64,000 nucleotides of DNA from positions 981,723-1,045,722 of the forward strand of contig JALIRH010000115.1 of NCBI GenBank assembly GCA_023055505.1, given 5' to 3'. The position numbers were made by a program, and so were the translations under genes. Shown here in pieces: positions 8,781-20,450 of the stretch. The notes under the pieces are model-generated. The model was given only the letters and a program-made list of their open reading frames with translations, was not told the origin of the DNA and made no database searches. The first letter of the stretch is position 1, and each line of letters starts with the position of its first letter. The DNA comes from Callipepla californica brunnescens. Lineage: Eukaryota > Chordata > Aves > Galliformes > Odontophoridae.

Positions 8781-11636
8781 CTAAATCAAATCCCTCAGCA
8801 CCTCATCTAAACGCTTCTTCAACAGCGCTAGGGACGGTGCCTCAACCACCTCCCTAGGCAGGCCATTCCAGTGCCTGACCACTCTCTCAGAGAAAAAAAT
8901 TTTCCTCAAGTCTAATCTAAATCTTCCCCGGCACAACTTGTGGCCATTCCCTCTTGTCCTGTCATTAGTTACCTGGGAGAAGAGGCTGACCCCCTCCTTA
9001 CCACAGCCTCCCTTCAGGAAGTGGTAGAGTGCAATGAGGTCTCCTCTAAGCCTCCTTTTCCCCAAACTAAACAATCCCAGCTCCCTCAGCCGCTCCTCGT
9101 AAGACTTGTGCTCCAGACCCCTCACCAGTTTTGTTGCCCTTCTCTGAACACGCTCCAGGGCCTCAACGTCTTTCTTGTAGTGAGGGGCCCAAAACTGAAC
9201 ACAGTACTCAAGGTGCGGCCGCACCAGAGCTGAGTACAGGGGGATGATCACCTCCCTGCTCCTGCTGGCCACACTATTCCTAATACAGGCCAGGATGCCA
9301 TTGGCCTTCTTGGCCACCTGGGCACACTGCCGGCTCATATTGAGCCGAGCATCAACCAACACCCCCAGGTCCTTTTCCTCTATACACTCCTCAAGCCATT
9401 CTGCCCCAAGCCTATAGCATTGCATGGGGTGATTGTGGCCAAAGTGCAGGACCCGGCACTTGGCCTTATTGAACCTCATCCCATTGACCTCAGCCCAACT
9501 GTCTAGCCTATCCAGATCCCGCTGAAGGGCCTCCCTACCCTCAGGCAGATCGACACATCCTCCCAACTTGGTGTCATCCGCAAACTTACTGAGGGTACAC
9601 TCAATCCCCTCATCCAGGTCATCAATAAAGATATTAAACAAGACGGGCCCCAATACTGACCCTTGGGGGACACCACTCGTGACAGGACGCCAGCTGGACT
9701 TGACTCCATTAACCACTACCCGCTGGGCACGGCCCTCTAGCCAATTCTCAACCCAGAGAAGAGTGAACCTGTCCACACCATGGGCTGCCAGCTTCTGCAG
9801 GAGAATACTGTGGGAGACCGTGTCAAAGGCTTTGCTGAAGTCCAGGTAGACTACATCAACAGCCTTTCCCTCATCTACCAGTCTGGTCACCCAGTCATAG
9901 AAGGAGATGAGGTTGGACAAGCACGACCTGCCCTTTGTGAACCCGTGCTGGCTGGGTCTGATCCCCTGATTGCCATGCACGTGCCGTGTGATCTCCCTCA
10001 AGATCAATTGCTCCATAACTTTCCCTGATACCGAGGTCAGGCTGACAGGCCTGTAGTTCCCCGGATCTTCCTTACGGCCTTTCTTGTAGATGGGAGTCAC
10101 ATCGGCAAGCCTCCAATCTTGCGGGACCTCTCCAGATGACCAGGAATGCTGATAGATGGCAGAAAGCGGCTTGGCAATCACCTCTGCCAGCTCCCTCAGC
10201 ACCCTTGGGTGGATCCCATCTGGCCCCATGGACTTGTGGCAGTTCAGATGGAGGAGCAGGTCTCTGACTGTCTCTGCTGGGATCACAGGGGGTGTATGAT
10301 GCGCTTCGTCCCAGACTTCCAGGTCAGGGCGAGAAGTATCCTGAGGATAACTGGTCTGTCTATTAAAGACAGACGTGAAGAAGGCATTGAGAACCTCAGC
10401 CTTTTCCTTATCCTCTGTGGTTACATTCCCTGCCGCATCAAGTAAAGGAGGGAAATTCTCCTTAGTTCTTCTTTTACTGTTAATATATTTATAAAAGGAT
10501 TTTTTGTTCTCCTTTACTGCAGTAGCCAGTCTAAGTTCAAGCTGGGCTTTTGCATTTCTAACTTCCTGCCTGCAAATCTTGGCAAGTTCCCTGTAGTCTC
10601 CCCAAGTAGCCTGTCCCATCTTCCGGAGGGCATAGACTCTCTTTTTCTCCCGGAGTCTCAACAAAAGATCCCGGTTCATCCACACTGGCCTTTTTCCCCT
10701 CCGGCTTGACTTACGGTACTCAGGGACAGCCTGCACCTGTGCCTTTAAGATTTCCGTCTTGAGGAGGACCCAGGCTTCCTGGACCCCTTTACCCCTCAGG
10801 AGCGAGTCCCAAGGGACCCTTGCAACAAGCGTCCTGAACAGGTCAAAGTCTGCCCTCCGCAAGTCCAAGGTAGCAGTTTTGCTAGTCACCCTCTTGATGT
10901 CACCAAGAATAGCAAACTCTACCATTTCATGGTCACTCTGGCCAAGACGATCCCCAACCTTCACATCTCCTACCAGTCCTTCACTGTTAGTGAAGAGCAG
11001 GTCTAGCAGGGCACCTCCCCTGCTAGGTTCTTGCACCAGCTGTGTCAGGAAGCAATCTTCCACACACTCCAGAAATCTCATGGACTGCTTCCTCTGCGCG
11101 GTATTATATTTCCAGCATCTATCAGGGAAGTTGAAGTCCCCCATGAGAACTAGTGCTGGCCATCGTGCAACATCTACTAGTTGCTTGTAGAACACCTCAT
11201 CTATCTCTTCATCTTGGCTAGGCGGTCTATAACAGAGCCCCACCACAATGTCACTCCTACAGACCATCCCCCTGATCCTTACCTACAGACACTCCACTTG
11301 GTCGTTTCCAACCTCAAACTCTTCAACATCAAGACACTCTTTGATATAGAGAGCTATGCCACCACCCTTTTTTCCCCGCCTGTCCCTTCTGAAGACCTTC
11401 TTGTAGCCATCCATCCCAGTCCTCCAGTCATGGGAGGGGTCCCACCATGTTTCTGTAATAGCAACAAGGTCATAGTTAGCCTGCCTTACAATGGTTTCAA
11501 GCTCTTCTTGTTTATTGCCCCTGCTGCGTGCGTTGGTGTATATGCACTTCAGCTGAGACATTTGCCTCACCCTTTGTTCCAGCACAGCCCCCCTGGGCTC
11601 TTCACTGGGGAGCCCTGTTATATCCCCTAGCCCCAT
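8781..11636 (-). pseudogene. CR1 ORF2, one nonsense codon (Trp118 TAG)
   Basis: The frame is full length but has TAG at 11283-11285 (codon 118), so the ATG-initiated product would be 117 residues, ending within the endonuclease. Codon 71 is intact TGG, unlike copies 1 and 5. It carries Tyr55 and Arg338 (CGG; Trp in most copies) and the linked silent C at 10974, both shared with copies 3 and 7 but not with its 18.6-kb counterpart copy 6. Confidence 0.95.
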
Positions 11637-11641
11637 CACAG

Positions 11642-11770
11642 CTAGTTTAAAGCTCTCTCAATTAGTCCAGCTAGCTCCTGGGCTAGAATTCGTTTCCCCC
11701 TTTGGGACAGGTGTAATCCATCAGCGGATAACAGGCCAGGAACTGAGTAAACTGCCCCGTGGTCAAAAAA
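11642..11770 (-). pseudogene. CR1 ORF1 C-terminal remnant, copy 2
   Basis: Forty-two codons plus TAG; abuts segment A of the short spacer. Confidence 0.73.
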
Positions 11771-12407
11771 CCCAGCCTAGAACATGCTGTGTAGCATTCT
11801 AACATGATCTAGCAGCAGCTGCTGGCTTTTGTCTTCCGCTCTGCACACTCCACTTCCAGTACCTGAAAGGTACTGGAGTGAAAACCAAAGTGGATGCCCC
11901 TGATCCCCTCATGGAGCATCACTGTGTCTTCTCTGTTTTAACTTAAATTACATGGACTTTTCTGTACCAACTGCTGATTTGATTCCATACTGCTGCAGTC
12001 ACCATCCTTCTCAGTGGGATCATTAGGACATTACTATTTCCTGCTTCACTGAGATCTTCCATCTTCCTGCTACTTTCCCCCTCCTATTGGCAGCTTTCTT
12101 CAGCTTGCATGAATCTATTACTTCTCGAAGCTGTGGTAAATAAATACCACGTTTTATCACCGCTTTGATACATCCTCCCCACAACCTAAAAACAGAAGGT
12201 GTTAGTTTTTTTCAGAACACAAACAAAGCAAGGGAGCAACAACAACAGAAGAGGGCTACTTGTTGTCTCCAACATTCAACATGAGCAATTACAAGTGTAT
12301 CTTGAATTTAAAAGCAAACAAGTCTTCAGCAAAACTGACGAGCAAAGAGAGATACAGTGAAGAGCAAGGCTGCACAATCAGTTGTAGAAAAACTGCACTG
12401 CAATCAG
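11771..12407. repeat. Spacer 2 (short type, A/B recombinant)
   Basis: This 637-bp spacer is exactly 1232 bp shorter than the full type. Its left part is A-type (TTCCGCTCT, truncated palindrome at 11871-11880). Its right part is B-type (ACAAGTGTATC with T at 12296, then C2 with GACGAGC). The deletion equals the A-to-B offset measured to the right of the 15-bp indel, so it fits one unequal homologous exchange between A and B within about 11877-12295. It lacks U, C1, the empty site and the long palindrome. Confidence 0.93.
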
Positions 12408-12508
12408 ATTCATAGATTCATAGATTCATAGATACATTAGGTTGGAAAGGACCTACAAGATCATCTAGTCCAACCATCCTCACACCACCATCCCTACCAA
12501 CCAAGCTA

Positions 12509-15364
12509 CTAAATCAAATCCCTCAGCACCTCATCTAAACGCTTCTTCAACAGCGCTAGGGACGGTGCCTCAACCACCTCCCTAGGCAGGCCATTCCAGT
12601 GCCTGACCACTCTCTCAGAGAAAAAAATTTTCCTCAAGTCTAATCTAAATCTTCCCCGGCACAACTTGTGGCCATTCCCTCTTGTCCTGTCATTAGTTAC
12701 CTGGGAGAAGAGGCCGACCCCCTCCTTACCACAGCCTCCCTTCAGGAAGTGGTAGAGTGCAATGAGGTCTCCTCTAAGCCTCCTTTTCCCCAAACTAAAC
12801 AATCCCAGCTCCCTCAGCCGCTCCTCGTAAGACTTGTGCTCCAGACCCCTCACCAGTTTTGTTGCCCTTCTCTGAACACGCTCCAGGGCCTCAACGTCTT
12901 TCTTGTAGTGAGGGGCCCAAAACTGAACACAGTACTCAAGGTGCGGCCGCACCAGAGCTGAGTACAGGGGGATGATCACCTCCCTGCTCCTGCTGGCCAC
13001 ACTATTCCTAATACAGGCCAGGATGCCATTGGCCTTCTTGGCCACCTGGGCACACTGCCGGCTCATATTGAGCCGAGCATCAACCAACACCCCCAGGTCC
13101 TTTTCCTCTATACACTCCTCAAGCCATTCTGCCCCAAGCCTATAGCATTGCATGGGGTGATTGTGGCCAAAGTGCAGGACCCGGCACTTGGCCTTATTGA
13201 ACCTCATCCCATTGACCTCAGCCCAACTGTCTAGCCTATCCAGATCCCGCTGAAGGGCCTCCCTACCCTCAGGCAGATCGACACATCCTCCCAACTTGGT
13301 GTCATCCGCAAACTTACTGAGGGTACACTCAATCCCCTCATCCAGGTCATCAATAAAGATATTAAACAAGACGGGCCCCAATACTGACCCTTGGGGGACA
13401 CCACTCGTGACAGGACGCCAGCTGGACTTGACTCCATTAACCACTACCCGCTGGGCACGGCCCTCTAGCCAATTCTCAACCCAGAGAAGAGTGAACCTGT
13501 CCACACCATGGGCTGCCAGCTTCTGCAGGAGAATACTGTGGGAGACCGTGTCAAAGGCTTTGCTGAAGTCCAGGTAGACTACATCAACAGCCTTTCCCTC
13601 ATCTACCAGTCTGGTCACCCAGTCATAGAAGGAGATGAGGTTGGACAAGCACGACCTGCCCTTTGTGAACCCGTGCTGGCTGGGTCTGATCCCCTGATTG
13701 CCATGCACGTGCCGTGTGATCTCCCTCAAGATCAATTGCTCCATAACTTTCCCTGATACCGAGGTCAGGCTGACAGGCCTGTAGTTCCCCGGATCTTCCT
13801 TACGGCCTTTCTTGTAGATGGGAGTCACATCGGCAAGCCTCCAATCTTGCGGGACCTCTCCAGATGACCAGGAATGCTGATAGATGGCAGAAAGCGGCTT
13901 GGCAATCACCTCTGCCAGCTCCCTCAGCACCCTTGGGTGGATCCCATCTGGCCCCATGGACTTGTGGCAGTTCAGATGGAGGAGCAGGTCTCTGACTGTC
14001 TCTGCTGGGATCACAGGGGGTGTATGATGCGCTTCGTCCCAGACTTCCAGGTCAGGGCGAGAAGTATCCTGAGGATAACTGGTCTGTCTATTAAAGACAG
14101 ACGTGAAGAAGGCATTGAGAACCTCAGCCTTTTCCTTATCCTCTGTGGTTACATTCCCTGCCGCATCAAGTAAAGGAGGGAAATTCTCCTTAGTTCTTCT
14201 TTTACTGTTAATATATTTATAAAAGGATTTTTTGTTCTCCTTTACTGCAGTAGCCAGTCTAAGTTCAAGCTGGGCTTTTGCATTTCTAACTTCCTGCCTG
14301 CAAATCTTGGCAAGTTCCCTGTAGTCTCCCCAAGTAGCCTGTCCCATCTTCCGGAGGGCATAGACTCTCTTTTTCTCCCGGAGTCTCAACAAAAGATCCC
14401 GGTTCATCCACACTGGCCTTTTTCCCCTCCGGCTTGACTTACGGTACTCAGGGACAGCCTGCACCTGTGCCTTTAAGATTTCCGTCTTGAGGAGGACCCA
14501 GGCTTCCTGGACCCCTTTACCCCTCAGGAGCGAGTCCCAAGGGACCCTTGCAACAAGCGTCCTGAACAGGTCAAAGTCTGCCCTCCGCAAGTCCAAGGTA
14601 GCAGTTTTGCTAGTCACCCTCTTGATGTCACCAAGAATAGCAAACTCTACCATTTCATGGTCACTCTGGCCAAGACGATCCCCAACCTTCACATCTCCTA
14701 CCAGTCCTTCACTGTTAGTGAAGAGCAGGTCTAGCAGGGCACCTCCCCTGCTAGGTTCTTGCACCAGCTGTGTCAGGAAGCAATCTTCCATACACTCCAG
14801 AAATCTCATGGACTGCTTCCTCTGCGCGGTATTATATTTCCAGCATCTATCAGGGAAGTTGAAGTCCCCCATGAGAACTAGTGCTGGCCATCGTGCAACA
14901 TCTACTAGTTGCTTGTAGAACACCTCATCTATCTCTTCATCTTGGCTAGGCGGTCTATAACAGAGCCCCACCACAATGTCACTCCTACAGACCATCCCCC
15001 TGATCCTTACCTACAGACACTCCACTTGGTCGTTTCCAACCTCAAACTCTTCAACATCAAGACACTCTTTGATATAGAGAGCTATGCCACCACCCTTTTT
15101 TCCCCGCCTGTCCCTTCTGAAGACCTTCTTGTAGCCATCCATCCCAGTCCTCCAGTCATGGGAGGGGTCCCACCATGTTTCTGTAATAGCAACAAGGTCA
15201 TAGTTAGCCTGCCTTACAATGGTTTCAAGCTCTTCTTGTTTATTGCCCCTGCTGCGTGCGTTGGTGTATATGCACTTCAGCTGAGACATTTGCCTCACCC
15301 TTTGTTCCAGCACAGCCCCCCTGGGCTCTTCACTGGGGAGCCCTGTTATATCCCCTAGCCCCAT
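12509..15364 (-). pseudogene. CR1 ORF2, one nonsense codon (Trp118 TAG)
   Basis: TAG at 15011-15013 interrupts an otherwise full frame. Private or semi-private residues are Met192 (T at 14791), Arg338 and Gly884. Its counterpart copy 7 shares Met192 and Arg338 but is intact at codon 118 and has Ser884. Leu3, Tyr55 and the stop match copy 2, so the 5' end of this frame may have been exchanged with its left neighbour. Confidence 0.95.
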
Positions 15365-15369
15365 CACAG

Positions 15370-15498
15370 CTAGTTTAAAGCTCTCTCAATTAGTCCAGCT
15401 AGCTCCTGGGCTAGAATTCGTTTCCCCCTTTGGGACAGGTGTAATCCATCAGCGGATAACAGGCCAGGAACTGAGTAAACTGCCCCGTGGTCAAAAAA
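15370..15498 (-). pseudogene. CR1 ORF1 C-terminal remnant, copy 3
   Basis: Forty-two codons plus TAG, unchanged breakpoint. Confidence 0.73.
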
Positions 15499-17367
15499 CC
15501 CAGCCTAGAACATGCTGTGTAGCATTCTAACATGATCTAGCAGCAGCTGCTGGCTTTTGTCTTCCGCTCTGCACACTCCACTTCCAGTACCTGAAAGGTA
15601 CTGGAGTGAAAACCAAAGTGGATGCCCCTGATCCCCTCATGGAGCATCACTGTGTCTTCTCTGTTTTAACTTAAATTACATGGACTTTTCTGTACCAACT
15701 GCTGATTTGATTCCATACTGCTGCAGTCACCATCCTTCTCAGTGGGATCACTAGGACATTACTATTTCCTGCTTCACTGAGATCTTCCATCTTCCTGCTA
15801 CTTTCCCCCTCCTATTGGCAGCTTTCTTCAGCTTGCATGAATCTATTACTTCTCGAAGCTGTGGTAAATAAATACCACGTTTTATCACCGCTTTGATACA
15901 TCCTCCCCACAACCTAAAAACAGAAGGTGTTAGTTTTTTTCAGAACACAAACAAAGCAAGGGAGCAACAACAACAGAAGAGGGCTACTTGTTGTCTCCAA
16001 CATTCAACATGAGCAATTACAAGCGTATCTTGAATTTAAAAGCAAACAAGTCTTCATAAAGACATTTCAGCACATTCAAAATAACACGCAACCTGCCTGA
16101 CCTGCGACAAAAAACGGCTGCACATATTTCAACAGGAAGGTCAGCCTAACCGTTAGCCAACTCAATCAGAACATGCCATTTCCATCCCATTCCAAGTAGA
16201 CTTGAACAGAAGTCATGATGACTTATTTATTGGAGCTAAGACCACGGTGAAAACCCCACAGGGCTACCCATCACAGGACTGTGTGATGGTTCAACACTCA
16301 AACGGATAGAAACTGGCTTGAAATAAAAAAATCACTCACAGTGCACTATGATCTTTGCTTAACGAGTTATTAAAACAACTCTGCAGGTGCACAGCTTCCA
16401 GGAGACTGAGCAAAAGCATCATACTCGATGTCAACAGTATTCATACTGCAGTATTAGAGACAGAAAAGGAGAAAGGAACAGAATCCTTACAGACTCAACC
16501 TAAAGCGCAAGCAGAGTTTTCTTCCTAGTTACACAAATTTCAATAAAGTACAAAAACTTGTCTTAGAAATGCTGCTGTCTGTGCGCACTTCCTCATGTCC
16601 GTCATCTCACAAGCGCGTGTACAGTCCAACAGCAAAACTAATGAGCAAAGAGAGATACAGTGAAGAGCGAGGCTGCACAATCAGTTGCAGAAAAACTGCA
16701 CTGCAATCAGATGCACCCAGCCTAGAACATGCTGTGTAGCATTCTAACATGATCTAGCAGCAGCTTCTGGCTTTTGTCTTCTGCTCTGCACACTCCACTT
16801 CCAGTACCTGAAAGGTACTGGAAGTGGAGTGTACAGAGTGAAAACCAAAGTGGATGCCCCTGATCCCCTCATGGAGCATCACTGTGTCTTCTCTGTTTTA
16901 ACTTAAATTACATGGACTTTTCTGTACCAACTGCTGATTTGATTCCATACTGCTGCAGTCACCATCCTTCTCAGTGGGATCATTAAGACATTACTATTTC
17001 CTGCTTCACTGAGATCTTCCATCTTCCTGCTACTTTCCCCCTCCTATTGGCAGCTTTCTTCAGCTTGCATGAATCTATTACTTCTCGAAGCTGTGGTAAA
17101 TAAATACCACGTTTTATCACCGCTTTGATACATCCTCCCCGCAACCTAAAAACAGAAGGTGTTAGTTTTTTTCAGAACACAAACAAAGCAAGGGAGCAAC
17201 AACAACAGAAGAGGGCTACTTGTTGTCTCCAACATTCAACATGAGCAATTACAAGTGTATCTTGAATTTAAAAGCAAACAAGTCTTCAGCAAAACTGACG
17301 AGCAAAGAGAGATACAGTGAAGAGCAAGGCTGCACAATCAGTTGTAGAAAAACTGCACTGCAATCAG
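15499..17367. repeat. Spacer 3 (full type)
   Basis: A at 15499-16056, U at 16057-16631, C1 to 16715, B at 16716-17288, C2 to 17367. Markers shared only with spacer 7 are GGATCACTAGG near 15751, CATTAAGACA at 16981 and CCCCGCAACC at 17141. I see no gene in it. Confidence 0.94.
16784..16838. repeat. Segment-B palindrome, spacer 3
   Basis: 25-bp arms with one mismatch and loop TGAAA. Confidence 0.92.
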
Positions 17368-17460
17368 ATTCATAGATTCATAGATACATTAGGTTGGAAA
17401 GGACCTACAAGATCATCTAGTCCAACCATCCTCACACCACCATCCCTACCCACCAAGCTA

Positions 17461-20316
17461 CTAAATCAAATCCCTCAGCACCTCATCTAAACGCTTCTTC
17501 AACAGCGCTAGGGACGGTGCCTCAACCACCTCCCTAGGCAGGCCATTCCAGTGCCTGACCACTCTCTCAGAGAAAAAATTTTTCCTCAAGTCTAATCTAA
17601 ATCTTCCCCGGCACAACTTGTGGCCATTCCCTCTCGTCCTGTCATTAGTTACCTGGGAGAAGAGGCCGACCCCCTCCTTACCACAGCCTCCCTTCAGGAA
17701 GTGGTAGAGTGCAATGAGGTCTCCTCTAAGCCTCCTTTTCCCCAAACTAAACAATCCCAGCTCCCTCAGCCGCTCCTCGTAAGACTTGTGCTCCAGACCC
17801 CTCACCAGTTTTGTTGCCCTTCTCTGAACACGCTCCAGGGCCTCAACGTCTTTCTTGTAGTGAGGGGCCCAAAACTGAACACAGTACTCAAGGTGCGGCC
17901 GCACCAGAGCTGAGTACAGGGGGATGATCACCTCCCTGCTCCTGCTGGCCACACTATTCCTAATACAGGCCAGGATGCCGTTGGCCTTCTTGGCCACCTG
18001 GGCACACTGCCGGCTCATATTGAGCCGAGCATCAACCAACACCCCCAGGTCCTTTTCCTCTATACACTCCTCAAGCCATTCTGCCCCAAGCCTATAGCAT
18101 TGCATGGGGTGATTGTGGCCAAAGTGCAGGACCCGGCACTTGGCCTTATTGAACCTCATCCCATTGACCTCAGCCCAACTGTCTAGCCTATCCAGATCCC
18201 GCTGAAGGGCCTCCCTACCCTCAGGCAGATCGACACATCCTCCCAACTTGGTGTCATCCGCAAACTTACTGAGGGTACACTCAATCCCCTCATCCAGGTC
18301 ATCAATAAAGATATTAAACAAGACGGGCCCCAATACTGACCCTTGGGGGACACCACTCGTGACAGGACGCCAGCTGGACTTGACTCCATTAACCACTACC
18401 CGCTGGGCACGGCCCTCTAGCCAATTCTCAACCCAGAGAAGAGTGAACCTGTCCACACCATGGGCTGCCAGCTTCTGCAGGAGAATACTGTGGGAGACCG
18501 TGTCAAAGGCTTTGCTGAAGTCCAGGTAGACTACATCAACAGCCTTTCCCTCATCTACCAGTCTGGTCACCCAGTCATAGAAGGAGATGAGGTTGGACAA
18601 GCACGACCTGCCCTTTGTGAACCCGTGCTGGCTGGGTCTGATCCCCTGATTGCCATGCACGTGCCGTGTGATCTCCCTCAAGATCAATTGCTCCATAACT
18701 TTCCCTGATACCGAGGTCAGGCTGACAGGCCTGTAGTTCCCCGGATCTTCCTTACGGCCTTTCTTGTAGATGGGAGTCACATCGGCAAGCCTCCAATCTT
18801 GCGGGACCTCTCCAGATGACCAGGAATGCTGATAGATGGCAGAAAGCGGCTTGGCAATCACCTCTGCCAGCTCCCTCAGCACCCTTGGGTGGATCCCATC
18901 TGGCCCCATGGACTTGTGGCAGTTCAGATGGAGGAGCAGGTCTCTGACTGTCTCTGCTGGGATCACAGGGGGTGTATGATGCGCTTCGTCCCAGACTTCC
19001 AGGTCAGGGCGAGAAGTATCCTGAGGATAACTGGTCTGTCTATTAAAGACAGACGTGAAGAAGGCATTGAGAACCTCAGCCTTTTCCTTATCCTCTGTGG
19101 TTACATTCCCTGCCGCATCAAGTAAAGGAGGGAAATTCTCCTTAGTTCTTCTTTTACTGTTAATATATTTATAAAAGGATTTTTTGTTCTCCTTTACTGC
19201 AGTAGCCAGTCTAAGTTCAAGCTGGGCTTTTGCATTTCTAACTTCCTGCCTGCAAATCTTGGCAAGTTCCCTGTAGTCTCCCCAAGTAGCCTGTCCCATC
19301 TTCCAGAGGGCATAGACTCTCTTTTTCTCCCGGAGTCTCAACAAAAGATCCCGGTTCATCCACACTGGCCTTTTTCCCCTCCGGCTTGACTTACGGTACT
19401 CAGGGACAGCCTGCACCTGTGCCTTTAAGATTTCCGTCTTGAGGAGGACCCAGGCTTCCTGGACCCCTTTACCCCTCAGGAGCGAGTCCCAAGGGACCCT
19501 TGCAACAAGCGTCCTGAACAGGTCAAAGTCTGCCCTCCGCAAGTCCAAGGTAGCAGTTTTGCTAGTCACCCTCTTGATGTCACCAAGAATAGCAAACTCT
19601 ACCATTTCATGGTCACTCTGGCCAAGACGATCCCCAACCTTCACATCTCCTACTAGTCCTTCACTGTTAGTGAAGAGCAGGTCTAGCAGGGCACCTCCCC
19701 TGCTAGGTTCTTGCACCAGCTGTGTCAGGAAGCAATCTTCCACACACTCCAGAAATCTCAAGGACTGCTTCCTCTGCGCGGTATTATATTTCCAGCATCT
19801 ATCAGGGAAGTTGAAGTCCCCCATGAGAACTAGTGCTGGCCATCGTGCAACATCTACTAGTTGCTTGTAGAACACCTCATCTATCTCTTCATCTTGGCTA
19901 GGCGGTCTATAACAGAGCCCCACCACAATGTCACTCCTACAGACCATCCCCCTGATCCTTACCCACAGACACTCCACTTGGTCGTTTCCAACCTCAAACT
20001 CTTCAACATCAAGACACTCTTTGATATAGAGAGCTATGCCACCACCCTTTTTTCCCCGCCTGTCCCTTCTGAAGACCTTCTTGTAGCCATCCATCCCAGT
20101 CCTCCAGTCATGGGAGGGGTCCCACCATGTTTCTGTAATAGCAACAAGGTCACAGTTAGCCTGCCTTACAATGGTTTCAAGCTCTTCTTGTTTATTGCCC
20201 CTGCTGCGTGCGTTGGTGTATATGCACTTCAGCTGAGACATTTGCCTCACCCTTTGTTCCAGCACAGCCCCCCTGGGCTCTTCACTGGGGAGCCCTGTTA
20301 TATCCCCTACCCCCAT
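17461..20316 (-). CDS. CR1 ORF2 protein, intact (endonuclease-reverse transcriptase)
   Basis: This 951-residue ORF2 product of a CR1 LINE would nick target DNA and copy its own RNA by target-primed reverse transcription in the nucleus. An APE-type endonuclease spans about residues 29-245, with Asn35 (NAR), Glu62 (TETW), Tyr136 (YRPP), Asp167 and Asn169 (GDFN) and Asp235-His236 (SDH). A basic linker follows. RT runs from about 468 to 765: [15 protein letters not shown], motif [10 protein letters not shown] with Asp599, motif [11 protein letters not shown], and motif C FADD with Asp687-Asp688. The C-terminal region has no RNase H. ATG at 20316 is chosen over the GTG codon just upstream; an in-frame TGA lies a few codons further up. 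This copy has Val3, Leu186, Gly884 and Asn913. All catalytic residues listed are present; activity is untested. Confidence 0.95.
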   Translation of the reverse strand: MGVGDITGLPSEEPRGAVLEQRVRQMSQLKCIYTNARSRGNKQEELETIVRQANCDLVAITETWWDPSHDWRTGMDGYKKVFRRDRRGKKGGGIALYIKECLDVEEFEVGNDQVECLWVRIRGMVCRSDIVVGLCYRPPSQDEEIDEVFYKQLVDVARWPALVLMGDFNFPDRCWKYNTAQRKQSLRFLECVEDCFLTQLVQEPSRGGALLDLLFTNSEGLVGDVKVGDRLGQSDHEMVEFAILGDIKRVTSKTATLDLRRADFDLFRTLVARVPWDSLLRGKGVQEAWVLLKTEILKAQVQAVPEYRKSSRRGKRPVWMNRDLLLRLREKKRVYALWKMGQATWGDYRELAKICRQEVRNAKAQLELRLATAVKENKKSFYKYINSKRRTKENFPPLLDAAGNVTTEDKEKAEVLNAFFTSVFNRQTSYPQDTSRPDLEVWDEAHHTPPVIPAETVRDLLLHLNCHKSMGPDGIHPRVLRELAEVIAKPLSAIYQHSWSSGEVPQDWRLADVTPIYKKGRKEDPGNYRPVSLTSVSGKVMEQLILREITRHVHGNQGIRPSQHGFTKGRSCLSNLISFYDWVTRLVDEGKAVDVVYLDFSKAFDTVSHSILLQKLAAHGVDRFTLLWVENWLEGRAQRVVVNGVKSSWRPVTSGVPQGSVLGPVLFNIFIDDLDEGIECTLSKFADDTKLGGCVDLPEGREALQRDLDRLDSWAEVNGMRFNKAKCRVLHFGHNHPMQCYRLGAEWLEECIEEKDLGVLVDARLNMSRQCAQVAKKANGILACIRNSVASRSREVIIPLYSALVRPHLEYCVQFWAPHYKKDVEALERVQRRATKLVRGLEHKSYEERLRELGLFSLGKRRLRGDLIALYHFLKGGCGKEGVGLFSQVTNDRTRGNGHKLCRGRFRLDLRKNFFSERVVRHWNGLPREVVEAPSLALLKKRLDEVLRDLI

Positions 20317-20321
20317 CACAG

Positions 20322-20450
20322 CTAGTTTAAAGCTCTCTCAATTAGTCCAGCTAGCTCCTGGGCTAGAATTCGTTTCCCCCTTTGGGACAGGTGTAATCCA
20401 TCAGCGGATAACAGGCCAGGAACTGAGTAAACTGCCCCGTGGTCAAAAAA
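20322..20450 (-). pseudogene. CR1 ORF1 C-terminal remnant, copy 4
   Basis: Forty-two codons plus TAG, 5 nt upstream of an intact ORF2. Confidence 0.73.

Larger units (their letters stand above)
8680..11770 (-). mobile_element. CR1 copy 2
   Basis: This 3091-bp copy has three terminal ATTCATAG repeats. It is followed by the short spacer type. Confidence 0.97.
12408..15498 (-). mobile_element. CR1 copy 3
   Basis: This 3091-bp copy has three terminal repeats. It is preceded by the short spacer and followed by a full one. Confidence 0.97.
17368..20450 (-). mobile_element. CR1 copy 4
   Basis: This 3083-bp copy has two terminal repeats and the CCACCAAGC 3' UTR variant (AACCAAGC in copies 1-3). 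It is the first copy from the left with an uninterrupted ORF2. Confidence 0.97.

Noticed and set aside
13231..13437. Minus-strand 68-codon frame overlapping the RT core in every unit
   Set aside because: It is an alternative frame inside ORF2 and shows no independent coding signal.
14487..15358. Plus-strand open frames of 143-157 and 149-154 codons recurring in every unit (for example 14487-14918 and 14909-15358)
   Set aside because: They are antisense to the CR1 endonuclease region, have no recognisable domain, and recur only because ORF2 recurs.
20317..20319. GTG as the start of ORF2
   Set aside because: In a eukaryotic element the adjacent ATG (20314-20316) is the natural start; GTG adds only one codon.
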